A stretch of DNA of 64,000 nt from Gentiana macrophylla (Eukaryota > Streptophyta > Magnoliopsida > Gentianales > Gentianaceae), in assembly GCA_026214975.1 (NCBI GenBank), contig CM047810.1:90698560-90762559 (forward strand), written 5' to 3'. Positions 1-12,101 of this stretch are shown here, one piece after another (position 1 is the stretch's first letter; each line of letters begins with the position of its first letter). Made by a program: the position numbers and the translations under genes. A model generated the notes under the pieces. That model was not told the DNA's origin. It ran no database searches and saw only the letters and a program-made list of their open reading frames with translations.

Positions 1-128
1 ATTTAGGCATACTCCTCTAATTGTGCAATGTATGAGGAAGCTCCCAGGATCTTTACACTTAGGAGACAGTTTGCGTTGCAAAACTGCCGAGAATTCCTCG
101 TTAAGGCAAATTGTCTCATGGTCTAAAA
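1..128 (-). pseudogene. Continuation of the gypsy polyprotein beyond Copia-1
   Basis: The minus strand of this stretch has an open frame with KLLDHETICLNEEFSAVLQ and then KCKDPGSFLIHCTI. This is the typical pre-protease segment of Athila-type polyproteins, in which a KDPGSF.IPCTIG motif precedes the aspartic protease. It follows directly in sense from the reading at 5174-5300 on the other side of Copia-1. This shows that one gypsy polyprotein was split by the copia insertion. The protein continues out of the window. Confidence 0.75.
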
Positions 129-133
129 GTTTC

Positions 134-504
134 TGAAGAGAGTTTGAGAATGTGATACACACAAGAGTAAACTTCAACTTAGTTTATTCATTGAGTAAAA
201 AGATGTATAAATAGATACAATTGAGATGGAGAGACTAGTTAGCTAGCTTGGGCGGCCACTTGAGTATGTAGATGTGGGCGGCAAGCATGCAAAAAGTAAA
301 AAGTAAAAGTTATGTCTATGACATAAAGTAAACTAGAGTTTGACATATTAATTGTTTATATGACTCACAATTAATATGTCTTTTACAATTAATTTTACAA
401 TTAAATAAGGTGTACAAAATATTATGCACGAAACCTCGAGGCTCGGCAATCATTGAGCACTGCTGAAGCCTCGCAGATCGAGTCTATTGAGTAATATTTC
501 CACC
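134..504 (-). repeat. 3' LTR of Copia-1
   Basis: Matches 4792-5168 almost base for base over most of its length. Differences concentrate in 265-290 and 435-490, where CTGAG/CTCAG-type motifs in the other LTR appear as TCGAG, CTCGG or CATTGAG. The sense-start dinucleotide is altered (GG instead of TG at 503-504). Confidence 0.9.
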
Positions 505-519
505 CCCTCAAACCGGGTC

Positions 520-3500
520 AGATATGTTGATGCAAACCAAGTTTGCTACTTAGTCTCTTTGAACATAAGAGGTGGAATAGCCTTGGTAAGAATATCGCGA
601 TTCGATCTGCTTTGAGGAACATCTTTGGAGTTGAATAATCTTGGCATCAATCTTCTCCTTCGAAAGTAATCATCAATGTCCACATGCTTGGTTTTATCAT
701 GATGGATGGATCTTTCGCCATGCATAAGGCTGAATTATTATCACAACAGAGTGTGATAGTTGTCGATACTGATTCTTTGAAGTTCGATCGTACACTTTTT
801 AGCCATAGAGCTTCACAAATGCCAAGTACAAGTGCCCTTAGTTCACCTTCAAGATCGCTTGACACAAGAGGTTGTTTCTTGCTCCTCCAAGTAAACCAGT
901 TCCCATATATATGAGCAATAGCCTGTGGTAGACCTCTGTCAATGTGACATCCATCCCAATCAAGATCAGTATAGACCTTGATTGATCTATCGGTAGACTT
1001 GGTGAAAGAGCGAGTGCCTTGGCCAGAGTGGATTTTAAATACCTCAGTATCCTATTCACTGCATCCCAATGTTACTCAGTAGGGCAATGCATGAATTGAC
1101 TAACCAGACTGACACCATATGCAATATCAGGTCTTGTATGGGAGAGGTAGATGAGTTTCCCTACAAGCCTTTGATATTGTTCTTTCACGGATGCAGTGTC
1201 ACCCATATAGCAGGTATGACTGGGGTCTCACGGAGATCTGAAGAGAGTTTGCATCCCAAAGATGCCGATTTCCTTGAAGAGTCCAGGACATACTTCCTTT
1301 GGGAGACCGAAATGCCATTGGGGTTCTAGCTACTTCCATACCAAGAAAGTACTTGAGGTAGCCGGATCTTTAACTTGGAACACCTTTGCCAAGAGAGTCT
1401 TCAAGTTTCGGATCTCAGTGAGAGTCATCTCCAGAAGGATGATATCATCCACATATACAATTAGAATGGACCTCCTCTCACGGTTGGTTGTCTTGACAAA
1501 CATGGTGTGATCGAGTTGCATTGATGATATCCAGCACTTTAACCACAAAGAGTGAGTTTTCCAAACCATGCCCTTGGTGATTGCTTCAGCCATATAGAGA
1601 TTTCCTCGGTTTGCACACCTTGCCTTGAGTATGAGGATTGATAAAACCAGGGGGTGCAGATCATATAAACCTCCTCGGTGAGGTCCCCATTTAGAAAGGC
1701 ATTTTTGATGTCCAATTGGTGAAGAGGCCAGTCAAGTTGGATGACTAGGGAAATCAAGACTCGACGGTGTTGAGCTTTGCTCTTTGGTGCAAAAGTTTCC
1801 TTATAGTCAATGCCATAAGTTTGAGTGAATCCCTTGCTACCAATCGGCTTTATACTTGTCAATTTTACCATCGCATTGTATTTGATAGTGAATAACCATC
1901 TGCAGCTAATCTGTTTTCTTGCCTTTGGGAAGAGTTGTGAGGTCCCAAGTATGATTATCCAAGAGAAGCGACCATCTCTGCTTTTAACAAAGTGACCTTC
2001 CACTTATCATTTTGAAGGGCCTCCTGAATATTTCTAGGGATAGAGTGAGAGTCCAGGTCTGTGTAAACATGGCAAAGACAGAGACAAGCGATCATAAGAT
2101 AAATAAGTATGAATAGAATGATCGGTGCATGATCTTTTCCCTTTCCTTAGAGCAATAGTCTCGTCATCTACTTGATGAGATGCGAGAGTCGATGGTCTGG
2201 GTCCAGCAGACTCAGTTGATGAGTTGCCGAGGTTCAGTTTCAAGAGGCTCGGGTCGGCAGAGACTCTGGGTCGCAGATCGGCGAGGTCGATGAATGTGAG
2301 TATCTGCAGGGATGTCAAGATTATGAGTCGCTTTGAGGTTAATGGTTTCTTTGAGGAACGGACTTAGTTCAATCTCAATCGAGTTTCCATCTGACTGGCT
2401 CATGAGGGTTTTTGTAATATGGAGTCCTTTCAAAGAATTTCACATCCATAGAATTGTAAAATTTCTTTTGAGTAGGAGAGTAACACTTGTAACCTTTCTC
2501 GTCTGTGCATATCCAAGGAAAATGCACTTATGAGCTTTAGGATCAAGTTTACTACGTGTTGAGCATGGATATAAACAAACACAAGACAACCAAAGATCTT
2601 TGGAGGCAATTGGGTAATAAGATGAGAAGCAGGAGTGTGTGGTCGAAGGGTTTGGAGAGGAGTTTTGAAACCTAACACTCTGCTGGGAAGTCTGTTGATT
2701 AAATATGTAGTGATCAATATAGCTTCACCCCACATGTATTTAGGAACATGTGTAGTGAACATGATTGATCTGGCCATTTCAAGCAGAGCCTGCCTGTTCT
2801 TTCTTTTCACCACCCCATTTCTTTGAGGTGTTTCCACACAACTACCGATATGAACAATTCCTCTGCTTGTCAAGAAGTTAATGAGGTTAGACTCATAGTA
2901 TTCGAGCATTATCGTCTTTAAGATCTTGATCTTAGTATCAAATTGGGTGGAGACCATGTGATAAAATTCTTGGAAGATAGGTCCAACTTTGATTTGTCTT
3001 TCATTAAAAACGACCAAGTGTTTTCGGTATGATCATCAATGAAGGTTACAAACCACCTTTTCCTGTTATATACTTTTCACTCTTGAGGTCCCCATACATC
3101 ACTTTGTGAATTAGGGTGAAAGGGAAGAGGGCAAGTGAGGTAACTTAGCATACACAGATTTGGTGAGTTTAGCAAATTGACAAATATCACATTGAAGATC
3201 ATTAAGATTACATCCTTTAAACAATTCAGGATTAAAGACTTTAAATAACCAAAACTTGGATGTCCTAGTCTATAATGCCATAACATGATATTGTCTAGGT
3301 TTTGAGTGCAGTTTGCTTGAGGCAGATTCTGTCTTGATCTTCTGTCTTCAAAGCAGGTTGATCACAAGCTTGATCCTGAAAGGTGGTTTAGCTTGCCCAA
3401 TCACTTCTCGAGAAGAAAGATCCTGGAATGTACACTCGATTCTTATTAAAAACAACGGTCAATTCAGATCTTTAGTGAGTTTCTTGTGAGATATAAGGTT

Positions 3501-4728
3501 CTGATCTAACTTTGGAACAAACAGACATTCAGTAGATATATCGATTAGTAAGTTTAACCTTCCCAACACCTTTTGCATAAGAAACAGAACCATCGCTAGT
3601 CTTAATTTCGTGAATTTGGTTGCATGGCATATATTGGGTAATAAGGTTTTTATTACGGTCATATGGGAAGAAGCCCCCAGAATCAACAATCCAGTCTCAT
3701 TACTAAGAGGTGAGTAAAATATACTGTTTTAGCATGAGTGGCCATTTCAAGTAGGGGAGCTACCTTCCGATCTTCGAGCAATAAAGGTTCTAAAGGCAAC
3801 AAACCGAGCATTCAAACTTCATTGTCATTCTCCTCTTCACCGATAAGTTTGCCTTGACTTTCCTGGTTGGTTTTGAGGTTTTTAGAGGGTTAGGTTTGCC
3901 ATGTAGCTTCCAACAATTGTCCTTGGTGTGATTTGTGCGTTTAAAGTGATCACAGAACGCTTTCCAGCTTTCTCAAGAGGCTTCTGTAAGTCTCATTAAC
4001 CTTCAAAGCAGGCGTACCTGAGTAGGGTTGTCAACAGGGGGTTCAAAGAAGATCACTTTCCTCCTGCTTTCCTCATGTTTGACCTCAGCAAACATGGATT
4101 TGAGATTTGGAAGAGGTTTAGTAGCAAGAATTCTACCTCTGACATCATCAAGAGTAGGATTCAGTCCAGTAAGGAATTTGAATACTCTCTTTTTCTCGAT
4201 AATGTCTTTAAAGAGTGCAGCATCTTTAACATCATTCCAGGGGTGAGTTTCCAACATATCTAGGTGTTGCCATGCCTTAGATAGTTGATTAAAGTATTGA
4301 GTTACATACATATCCCCTTGTCTGCAATTTTGAATCTGAGCTTGAGTTCATAGAGACTTTGGATGTATTGTCCTTTTTGAGTAAAGGTCTCGGCATTGTC
4401 CTGCATTTCCTTAGCAAAGTGTCATACATCATAAAGTTCTCATCGATCTCTTTTGTCATAGACCTCGTGAGGATGGTCATGACTTGGTTATTTTCTCGTG
4501 TCCCATGCTTCAAACTTGGGGTCGGGCCAAAGAGAGGCGGAGTTTGGAACTGCACGGATATCCCATCTTGCCCTGGCCGGAGATATACATTTTCATAGAC
4601 CTTGACCATAGCAAGTAATTGTTACCATCAAGTTTATGATTTGTAAAAGAAGAGTGTTCAGTTATTCCAGTCTGCTGAGGCAGCTGTGAGTCTACTGAAG
4701 AAGATGAAACTTCAGATAATGTTGACAT
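520..4728 (-). pseudogene. Copia-1 gag-pol, frameshifted
   Basis: Sense order on the minus strand. Gag starts at ATG 4728 (MSTLSEVSSSSVDSQ, then HKLDGNNYLLWSRSMKMY) and runs to about 4003. Protease remnant ILGASSHMT at about 3680 stands where D-S-G-A is expected, so the catalytic DSG is damaged. The pre-integrase motif MLWHYRLGHPSFGYLKSL is at 3286. The integrase core spans 2430-3017 (ETPQRNGVVKRKNRQALLEM, MWGEAILITTYLINRLP). RT spans about 1330-2003 (DWPLHQLDIKNAFLNGDLTE and the active-site block YVDDIILL near 1460-1480). RNase H spans 647-1059, with the closing region CDNNSALCMAKDP. The frame changes many times. Several breaks look like single-base indels with compensating shifts nearby, for example at 1780-1800, where the expected APVAKLNTVRV reading is split between frames. 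It encodes no intact polyprotein as given. Confidence 0.88.
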
Positions 4729-4779
4729 TTTTCTGAAAAAGAACTGAGTTTTGCAGCGGATTTTAGAACTCAGTAAGGC

Positions 4780-4791
4780 GCTCTGATACCA
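4780..4791 (-). other. Primer-binding site of Copia-1 (initiator tRNA-Met)
   Basis: The minus strand reads TGGTATCAGAGC directly after the 5' LTR. This is the standard copia PBS complementary to the 3' end of plant initiator tRNA-Met. Confidence 0.92.
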
Positions 4792-5168
4792 TGAAGAGAG
4801 TTTGAGAATGTGATACACACAAGAGTAAACTTCAACTTAGTTTATTCATTGAGTAAAAAGATGTATAAATAGATACAATTGAGATGGAGAGACTAGTTAG
4901 CTAGCTTGGCGGCCACACTGAGTATGTAGATGTGGGTAAGTGCAAGCATGCAAAAAGTAAAAGTAAAAGTTATGTCTATGACATAAAGTAAACTAGAGTT
5001 TGACATATTAATTGTTTATATGACTCACAATTAATATGTCTTTTACAATTAATTTTACAATTAAATAAGGTGTACAAAATATTATGCACGAAACCCTGAG
5101 GCTCAGCAATCTGCTGAGCACCCTGCTGAAGCCTCAGCAGACTGAGTCTGCTGAGTAATATTTCCACA
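4792..5168 (-). repeat. 5' LTR of Copia-1
   Basis: In sense it starts TGTGGAAATATTACTC and ends CTCTCTTCA, so it has TG...CA ends. It is followed at once by the primer-binding site. It pairs with 134-504. Confidence 0.92.
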
Positions 5169-5173
5169 GTTTC

Positions 5174-6865
5174 CTTTTGGTAGAGACTGCTTCTTTCAAG
5201 AATTTCGCATACTCTGACATTCGGCCAGAGCTTCTACCAAAAGTATATTCACTTGCAACTTCTTAAACATTTCTATGAACATTTTATAACGAGCATCATC
5301 ATTAGTCGGTTTATATTTCCTAGGGGGATAGGGTAAAGTAGCATAATAGTTATAGTTTGTGAAGACTTACCTGCTGCCTGCTCGTCTGTTGAATTTTCAG
5401 ACGCCCGGTAAATCGGCGTGGTGTCCAGGTTTACCGGCCCCTCTTTTTCTCCTGATTCTGCTGCGTTCTGCTGCTGACCGCTTTCTGATTCTTCCTGGAC
5501 AGTTGTTATAACTGGTCCATGAATTTCTTTTCCACTTCTAGCCATGATTGCATTCACGTCCTTCGGATTTTTCTCAGTGTTGCCTGGCAATCTTCCCGGA
5601 GGACGGGCTGACACTTGTTCAGCGATCTGCCCCACTTGGTGCGACATATTCTGCACTAAGGCTTCCTGGTTGGTTAGTCTTGTATCATTCTTCTGACAAT
5701 ATGTGGTGAAGTTTGTATTCAGTTCAGTCATGGATTTGGTAAGTTGATTGGCCGTGTCGGTCACAGTTGAGCTCATTTTATCCATGGCTGCTTCCCAACC
5801 ACCTGACTTGTTGAATTGAGGCATGAATCCACCGGTTTTCCTTGGTCTCTCTCCACCTGTAGAGTCATTTTGTCAAAAACCTCCAGTAGGGTCACTCAGT
5901 TGAAAACCAGGGTGGTTATGAGAACCTGGGCGATATCCGCCCCCATAAGGATTTCCTTGCCTCCCTATATAGTTCACATCCTCGCTGTTGGTTGCTTCTA
6001 TTTCTTGAACTTTCTCAACCCTAGAAATGCGATCTTGCACGCCATCCATTTTCTCATTCATCACCATTAGCTGGTATAACTTTGGCGGTCTCAATTTGAT
6101 GTGTTCCCCATTGACTTGTAAGTGCGATTTGCTCCAGTTTTTCTTCGGCTTCTTCAGGTGATAACAACGCAAAACACCCGTTGCTCGATGCATCAACTCT
6201 CATTTGTTCACTTGGCCGTAATCCATGATAGAAACTATGCATTCGTACAGGCAAAATGATATCATGGTGAGGGCATCTCCTTTGTGCTTCCTTAAACCTT
6301 TCCCAAGCTTCTTCGAAAGTTTCAGTGGGTTTCTGCTTGAAACGCATGATATCTTGTTTCATCTGTAGTGACTTTCAGGTGGGCAGTACTTATTCATAAA
6401 CTTCTGCAGCTGATCGGTCCAAGTTTGGATCGATCCTAGTGCTAGAGACAATAACCATATCTTCGCTTTGTCTTTCAGAGTGAATGGAAACAACTTCAGC
6501 TTAATGTTATCTTCAGGCACTCTAGCTGGTTTGACTGTGCTGACTATCTCCAAGAAGTTAGTGACGTGTACACTAGGATCTTCGTTCGATACTCCATGGA
6601 AGGTAGTGTAATTAGTTACCATTGATATCACGTTTGGCTTCGAATGAAAGACTTCAGCCGTATTCTCTAGCTAAACAATCACTGGCACAAAATGCTCAAT
6701 CGTCGGCATTGCACAACTCTGTAGAGTTCTCCTATCTCTTTGTACCACAACTCCTGCTCCATTGACTATTCCGTTTTGTCCATTCTCTGCCATGGTGTTT
6801 TTAGTATCCTCCAAAGGTGGAATTTCCTCTTCCTTCTTGATGTGATCTTCTTCGTGCGAACTCAC
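5174..6865 (-). pseudogene. Athila-like gypsy gag, fragmented
   Basis: The pieces read in order on the minus strand. An acidic N-terminal stretch begins at 6865 (MSSHEEDHIKKEEEIPP). The retrotransposon gag domain spans about 6054-6631, with hallmarks such as KDKAKIWLLSL, FEEAWERFKEAQRRCPHH and FYHGLRP. A Gln/Thr-rich region follows, with NMSHQVGQIAEQVSARPPG and then IMARSGKEI near 5500. Gag forms the virus-like particle in this family. Frameshifts near 6630, 6360-6054 and 5870 split it into several frames and there is no continuous frame, so it is scored as broken. The reading runs to 5174 (EMFKKLQVNILLVEAL near 5230-5280), the edge of Copia-1. Confidence 0.8.
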
Positions 6866-7275
6866 GTCGTCCGCCAGCCTTACAGTTTTCTCTCGAGCTT
6901 CCTTTCTCTTTTGCTTAGCAAAATTTTCGATATCAGGTATGAATATCTCGAGTTTGACTGCTGAACTTCGTGTAGCGTACTACAAGACACAAAAAGAAAA
7001 TAAAATGTTAATGACTTGCCTCTTGGTCGTTACACACGCCTGGCGGACTAAAATACTGACCGACGACATCGACTCGACAATATTGAATCGATGAACCGAT
7101 TCTCGCGAACTGGGACCCCGGTTTACCGCAGTATATCCCCGATAAACCGGACGAATTTTTTTTTCCAGATTTAAACAGAACTGACTCTGTACCACTCCAG
7201 TATAAACAGACTATAAAACAGACTCGAAATATATACAAACACTCAATATCAAATAAAAAGTATTCTTGACACGAG

Positions 7276-7293
7276 TCCCCGACAACAGGGCCA
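7276..7293 (-). other. Primer-binding site of the gypsy element (tRNA-Asp type)
   Basis: The minus strand reads TGGCCCTGTTGTCGGGGA. This matches 15 of 18 positions of the tRNA-Asp complementary PBS common in Athila and Tat elements (known motif TGGCGCCGTTGCCGGGGA). It lies immediately downstream, in sense, of the 5' LTR and about 410 bp before the gag start. Confidence 0.7.
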
Positions 7294-8739
7294 GAAAATC
7301 TTGATCGCGTGCAAATAACTTACTAGCAATAGGACTAGGTCTATCGTAGTAGAGTACTGGCGAGTCAAGGTCGATCCCACAGAGACTCGTAAGAACGTCA
7401 AATTATCAAGATTTTGCTTGTCACAATTAACGATCTACGACCAACTAAAATCTAGACAGTAGTAAAATTGGTCTCACACACTAACAAGACTACGCTAGTT
7501 CACATGGAGTAAACAAGTGTTTCTAATGTATTAGTTCAATTATGAGTAATTAGTTATTCCCCCCATACATACAATAGTCCTCCCCATTGGTGAATTTTAA
7601 TTCGTTATCAGCTACAGGTACAACTCCTAACCCTATCTACTCCGACCATGGTAGTAGACAATCTATACGCAAGCTACCCTCCTTAATTGGTCCGTAATAG
7701 CCCATACGCATAAAGAACTAGAGTTTCCAGTATTGAGCGTTAACCTATACCGCTAACCCACCTAGGCAGCTATCGACACTGATTAGCACGTTCTTAGGGT
7801 CCATTGAAACAAGGTCCTAATTAACACTTCACTATCAGTACTTCATGCTAATTAACGATGACATGCAAATAGTTGATCAGGCTACTAACATATAAATTAA
7901 TTCTGTCGATCAACGTAGCTGGCGCCGATTATCATGAACTAGTAATTTACTAGGTATTCAGATCTAACGATATAGACCGTTGCAGATCTGAAGAACGCAA
8001 CCACATTTCATGATTTCTTCACCAACGAAATAGATCTATAACACATGAGGTAAAATAAACTAACTACTACATAATTAAACTAAATAAGCAATTAAAACAT
8101 ACTAGTCGAATAGAACAACGACAGATCTACATCTTGGAAAAGATAGAAAATCATACCCTCGAAGACGAGTGTAGATCTCCCTCAGATCTCTCTCTAGGCG
8201 GCGACTCCGTCGTTTCTCCGACCAGAACTCACAAAAAATAAAATAAAGAACAAAGAACTTTTATTGCATAATACTTGTAATAGTTGTGTGGTACATTGAA
8301 TTCGGAGGCAAACCCTCTTATTTATAGCTAAATAAACCGACTTACCTAGATCTACCCCTCGTCCAAGAAAACACGTTTCGGATGATTCTGGACTCTCGGT
8401 AAGTCAACGCCAGCTCCCGGTAAACCGAGGGTATTTTTGTCTTTTTCTTTCTGCCGACTTAGCTTGGAAGGTTCTGGAATACCTAGACCAAATCCTTTCG
8501 TTCAGTCCACTCCAGATTCGTCCATGATGCTCAGCCTAATATTTCGTATCCTGAAAATAATCAAATAACGCACGAAATAATATCGAAATAAGGAAAATAA
8601 ACGCTAAGTGCAAATTACTCAACTCATGAACCCGGCATATATTCAACTTAAATGGTTCATAATTATAGGTCGAAAGAACTATTTTTAGCTCATAATGGGT
8701 TGAATGTTGATGCCGTAGGATAGACTATTTTAAGCGTCA
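7294..8739 (-). repeat. 5' LTR of the Athila-like gypsy element
   Basis: This noncoding block of about 1.45 kb lies between the primer-binding site and the point where the copia integrase reading begins. In sense it begins TGACGCTTAAAATAG (8739 downwards), consistent with a TG start. No second copy is in the window, so the ends are inferred: the left from the PBS, the right from the host junction. Nothing else is seen in it, and no long open frame covers it. Confidence 0.6.
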
Positions 8740-11158
8740 TCAGCACTCCACAACAAAATGATGTTGTGGAGAGAAAACATCAACATATCATGAATGTTGC
8801 CAGGGCATTGAAATTTAAATCTCATTTACCCTTGAATTTGTGGGGATACTGTGTATTACATGCTGTCAAATTAATTAACATGTTGTCTACACCCGTTTTT
8901 TTTTTTTTCCTACACTTGTTCTTGATAATCAAAATCCATTTTTTGTGCTTCATCATAAAGAACCTAACTATGAAATTTTGAAGGTTTTTGGTTGTCTTAT
9001 TTTTCCCTCCACTTTACCTGCTGCAAGGACAAAATTTGATGCAAGGGCAAGGACTTGTGCCCATCTAGGACATGCTGATCACCAAAGGGATACACACTTA
9101 TAGAAGTTTCCACACAGGAAGTTTTTGTTTCTAGGAATGTTGTTTTACATGAACAACATTTCCCTTATCTTACACTTCATAATACATCTTCACAGAACAA
9201 TTGTTCTTTTCCTATGCCTTACATATCTGATAACTATCTTTTTCCTCAGTCTTCTGTTCCTACTGTGGCAAGACACAATGATGCAGCTTGCTAAGATGTC
9301 AATACTCATTATGAGGAAGGATCATCATTTGTTCCTTCCAATGATGCTCATCTCAGATGTTCATACTCAATATGAGGAAGGATATATGAGCAATTCAGCA
9401 TTCTGCTTCTGATTCTGACACTTCTAATATTCAATCTAATCCAGTCAATGTTAGAAGATTTACTAGAAAAAAGAAGACACCATCTTTCTTAAATCAGTAC
9501 ATATGCAATCAGATCTCTCAAACCACACCTTATCATTTGGATTCTACTATCAGATTCCATTAGATTTTTGACAAATACATGTCTTATGTCATGGTAGTGG
9601 ACAAAATTCTAGAACCTACAACCTATAATCAGGTTGTTCAAAAGAAGGAATGACAGGAAGCCATGCAGAAAGAAATTGATTCATTGGTTAGCACCAACAC
9701 TTGGAAAATAGTGGATCTACCAACCGACAATTAGCCCATTGGCTGTAAATGGGTATACAAGGTCAAATATAAGGCTGATGGATCTGTTGAAAGATATAAG
9801 GCTAGGTTAGTTGCAAAGGGATATACCTAAACCTATGGCATATACTATGAGGAAACCTTCTCCTCAGTAGAAAAAATGAATACATTCAGAGTTTTACTTG
9901 CATTAGCAGCTGCAAAGGGCTACCAATTACATCAACTTGATGTAAATAATGCTTTTTACATGGTGATCTGACAGGATAAGTATATATGAGATTGCCACAG
10001 GGTTTTGAAGCTCTAAAAGGAAAAGTTTGCAAGCTCATCAAGTCCCTCTATGGCCTAAAACAAGAAAGCAGGCAGTGAAACTGTAAATTGCAGAAGCATT
10101 GCACAATTTGGGATATCAGCAGAGGAAACATGATTACAGTCTTTTTACAAAAAAAGATTCCAATTAACCTCTTTCATTGTTGCACTTGTCTGTGTAGATG
10201 ACATAGTTTTAGCATGTGATGATATGGATCTCATTACTGAGCTAAAATCCTACTTACATGGTCTGTTCTATATTAAAGACCTAATGGAGCTCAAGTATTT
10301 CTTAGGTCTAAAAGTTTCTAGATCTGCCAAAGGAATATCTATTTGTCAGATTAAATATGCACTCAATTTGCTTCAAGAATATGGCTTCTCTAGGTTGCAA
10401 ACTTGCTAAGACTGCAATGCAAAAGCAAAGTACATCTACAGAATGGTGATTCAGAATTCCTACCTGACAACACCATGTACATAAGCTTAATTAAGAAACT
10501 CTTATACTTAACGATTTCAAGACCAGATCTTTCGTATGATGTGCATCAGTTGAGTCAATTCTTGGCTGCTCCTACAATTAATCACCTACAAGCTGCCAAT
10601 AGATTACTTAGATACATCAAATTGGCATCAGCACAAGGTATCTTCTTTCGAGCAAACAATGAACTTAAAGTTACAGCCTTTACTGATTCAGATTGGGGAG
10701 GCTGCCGTGACACATGAAGATCCATAACATGTTATTGCATGTTCCTGGGGTCGGCCTTAGTCTCATGAAAGTATAAAAAATAGCCCACTATTAGTAGAAG
10801 TTCAGAAGAAGCTGAATACAGATCCATGTCATGGGGTGTATGTGAGCTAAAATAGCTTCTTTACATTCTACAGGATCTACAAGTTTCTGTTTATCTTCCA
10901 ATTCCTATGTTTTGTGACATTCAAAGAGCAATGCACACTGCCCACAACCCAGTCTTTCATGAGAGAACCAAACACATAGAGATTGATTGCCATGTAGTAA
11001 GAGAAAAGGTACAATCCGGACTAGTTAAACTCATATTTGTAGCTACTCAAAACCAGCTAGCGGACATCCTCACTAAACCATTAGATGGTCTTGTGTTCAA
11101 TCACATTATGTCCAAGTTGTCCATTTCTAACATCTTTTCTACACCTAGTTTGGCTTGA
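8740..11158 (+). pseudogene. Copia-2 integrase-RT-RNase H, broken
   Basis: The integrase tail at 8745-8900 reads [22 protein letters not shown] runs from about 9650 with [39 protein letters not shown] and [10 protein letters not shown]. The active site reads VCVDDIVLA at about 10190-10215, the CVDD variant of the usual YVDD. RNase H is seen at 10403-10717 (TAFTDSDWGGCRDT) and 10907-11158 (ends ILTKPLDGLVFNHIMSKL). In-frame stops at several sites (for example 9733, 9827, 9969) and frameshifts make it non-functional. Several stops replace an expected Gln codon, consistent with C-to-T decay. Confidence 0.85.
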
Positions 11159-11171
11159 GGGGTGAAATGGA

Positions 11172-11436
11172 TGTTGAATGGGGTGTCTGAGCGTTCAGCA
11201 GCACATGAAGCACCAATACCGCAATAAAACATCAGCAGAGCCAAAGCATTTGTCATTGATGCATTTATACAAACACCTTCAACCGAAAACGGTTGAAGGT
11301 AGTTATGTCATTTTAGGAAGTTGTAACTGTCATCTCTAGGAATTAGTTCGAGCCTTTTGCTATATATAGGTGTAATTAAAGATTGTAAACTCAATTATTA
11401 AGTTCATATATGAAGTCAACGCTATCTTCTTCAACA
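11172..11436 (+). repeat. 3' LTR of Copia-2
   Basis: It starts TGTTGAA and ends TTCAACA, giving perfect 7-bp inverted ends. It lies just after a purine-rich tract (GAGGGGTGAAATGGA, 11157-11171) that follows the RNase H end. A TATA-like box CTATATATAGG at 11360-11370 would be the LTR promoter. The 5' LTR is not in the window. Confidence 0.75.
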
Positions 11437-11557
11437 TGAGTTTCCTGCTTTTCTTTCCTTTTAAATTTTCTTGTTCATTGTTCTTCAAGTTCATAATTGA
11501 TGAACTTGAATATCTTCAAGACCATCAATGTAGCCTGCCGGGGCACCTGCAGGCTGG

Positions 11558-12014
11558 TCACTTTTCTTCCCGATCTCCCACCATATTCTCATCGAAACCA
11601 TCCTCTGAATCCTCATCAGCCACATCTACGTCCTCCGTATCCTCAGGGAACCCTGCTGCAGATCAACTGGAACCTCCACAGGTAAGCAAGTGTCATGCCC
11701 ATTCCTCAATGGGCCCATCGTTTTATCACATCTGCAACCCACTATATGGCTGCAGTGGATATCATCGACACACAAATTAATATGAGTACGGCTACGGTTC
11801 ACCGCCTCGGTCAACGTTCCAGCTACAGAAAGTTGTCATTGTCCGGCTTGTTTAATTGATTCCACATCTGTTGGATTAACGGAGTTGCCGCCATTAATCT
11901 TGTAATTTCCATAATTAGTCGACGTCACAGGTCCTTCCTTTACCTGACTTGATGATGATTTCATGCTTGGATGGTCCTTGTTGCTGCCACCTGATCCATA
12001 TGCTGCTTGAGAAC
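11558..12014 (-). pseudogene. Cysteine-rich small protein paralogue A, last exon, broken
   Basis: Minus strand. A likely splice acceptor (TGCATTATTAG) precedes 12014. The reading GSQAAYGSGGSNKDHPSMKS continues with SSSQVKEG and INGGNSVNPTDVESIKQAGQ. After an in-frame stop come CVDDIHCSHIVGCRC and then, in another frame, an acidic tail (DTEDVDVADEDSEDGFDE) to a stop at 11558. The layout matches the open copy at 15049-15458: MKSSSSQ, INGGNS, a Cys cluster with a C-x-C pair, and an acidic end. Copy A has one stop (about 11848) and one frameshift, and the first Cys of the other copy has no counterpart. No signal-peptide exon was identified upstream. Function unknown; see the open copy. Confidence 0.5.
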
Positions 12015-12101
12015 CTAATAATGCATACAAAGCAAAAAAAAAGCCAAACTGCAATCTTTTACCACAAAAAAAGAAAGAAAGAAAGAAAATTAATTGTGCA
12101 A

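Larger units (their letters stand above)
134..5168 (-). mobile_element. Copia-1: complete Ty1/copia retrotransposon
   Basis: Two LTRs of about 370 bp lie in the same orientation. The 5-bp sequence GTTTC flanks the element on both sides (129-133 and 5169-5173) as a target-site duplication. A primer-binding site abuts the right LTR and a purine-rich tract (GGTTTGAGGGGG in sense, 503-514) abuts the left one, so the element runs on the minus strand. Gag, protease, integrase, RT and RNase H pieces are present in copia order. It is inserted in the gypsy polyprotein. The LTRs are nearly identical apart from clustered CTG/CAG sites, which suggests a young insertion even though the coding frame is broken. 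Confidence 0.92.
1..8739 (-). mobile_element. Athila-like Ty3/gypsy retrotransposon, 5' part only
   Basis: Read on the minus strand, this is a 5' LTR (about 7294-8739), a tRNA-Asp-like primer-binding site, an untranslated leader of about 400 bp, and a decayed gag running into the start of pol. The element continues beyond position 1. Copia-1 (134-5168) interrupts it, and the gypsy reading resumes on the far side. On its right edge the gypsy itself interrupts the integrase of Copia-2. A long leader and an LTR of about 1.4 kb fit Athila-type elements. The right boundary is inferred from where the copia integrase reading starts; I could not confirm a target-site duplication because the other end is outside the window. 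Confidence 0.8.
8740..11436 (+). mobile_element. Copia-2: 3' portion of a Ty1/copia element
   Basis: Plus-strand integrase C-half, RT and RNase H are followed by a purine-rich tract and a 265-bp 3' LTR. The 5' portion is missing because the gypsy element (1-8739) is inserted into the integrase; the rest should lie left of the window. With Copia-1 in the gypsy and the gypsy in Copia-2, the left end is a three-level nest. Confidence 0.82.

Noticed and set aside
684..1510. Plus-strand frames over Copia-1
   Set aside because: Opposite-strand shadows of the RT/RNase H reading.
4780..4791. tRNA gene fragments at TGGTATCAGAGC sites (also 12121 and 13051)
   Set aside because: These are primer-binding sites beside LTRs; no cloverleaf can be formed from the flanks.
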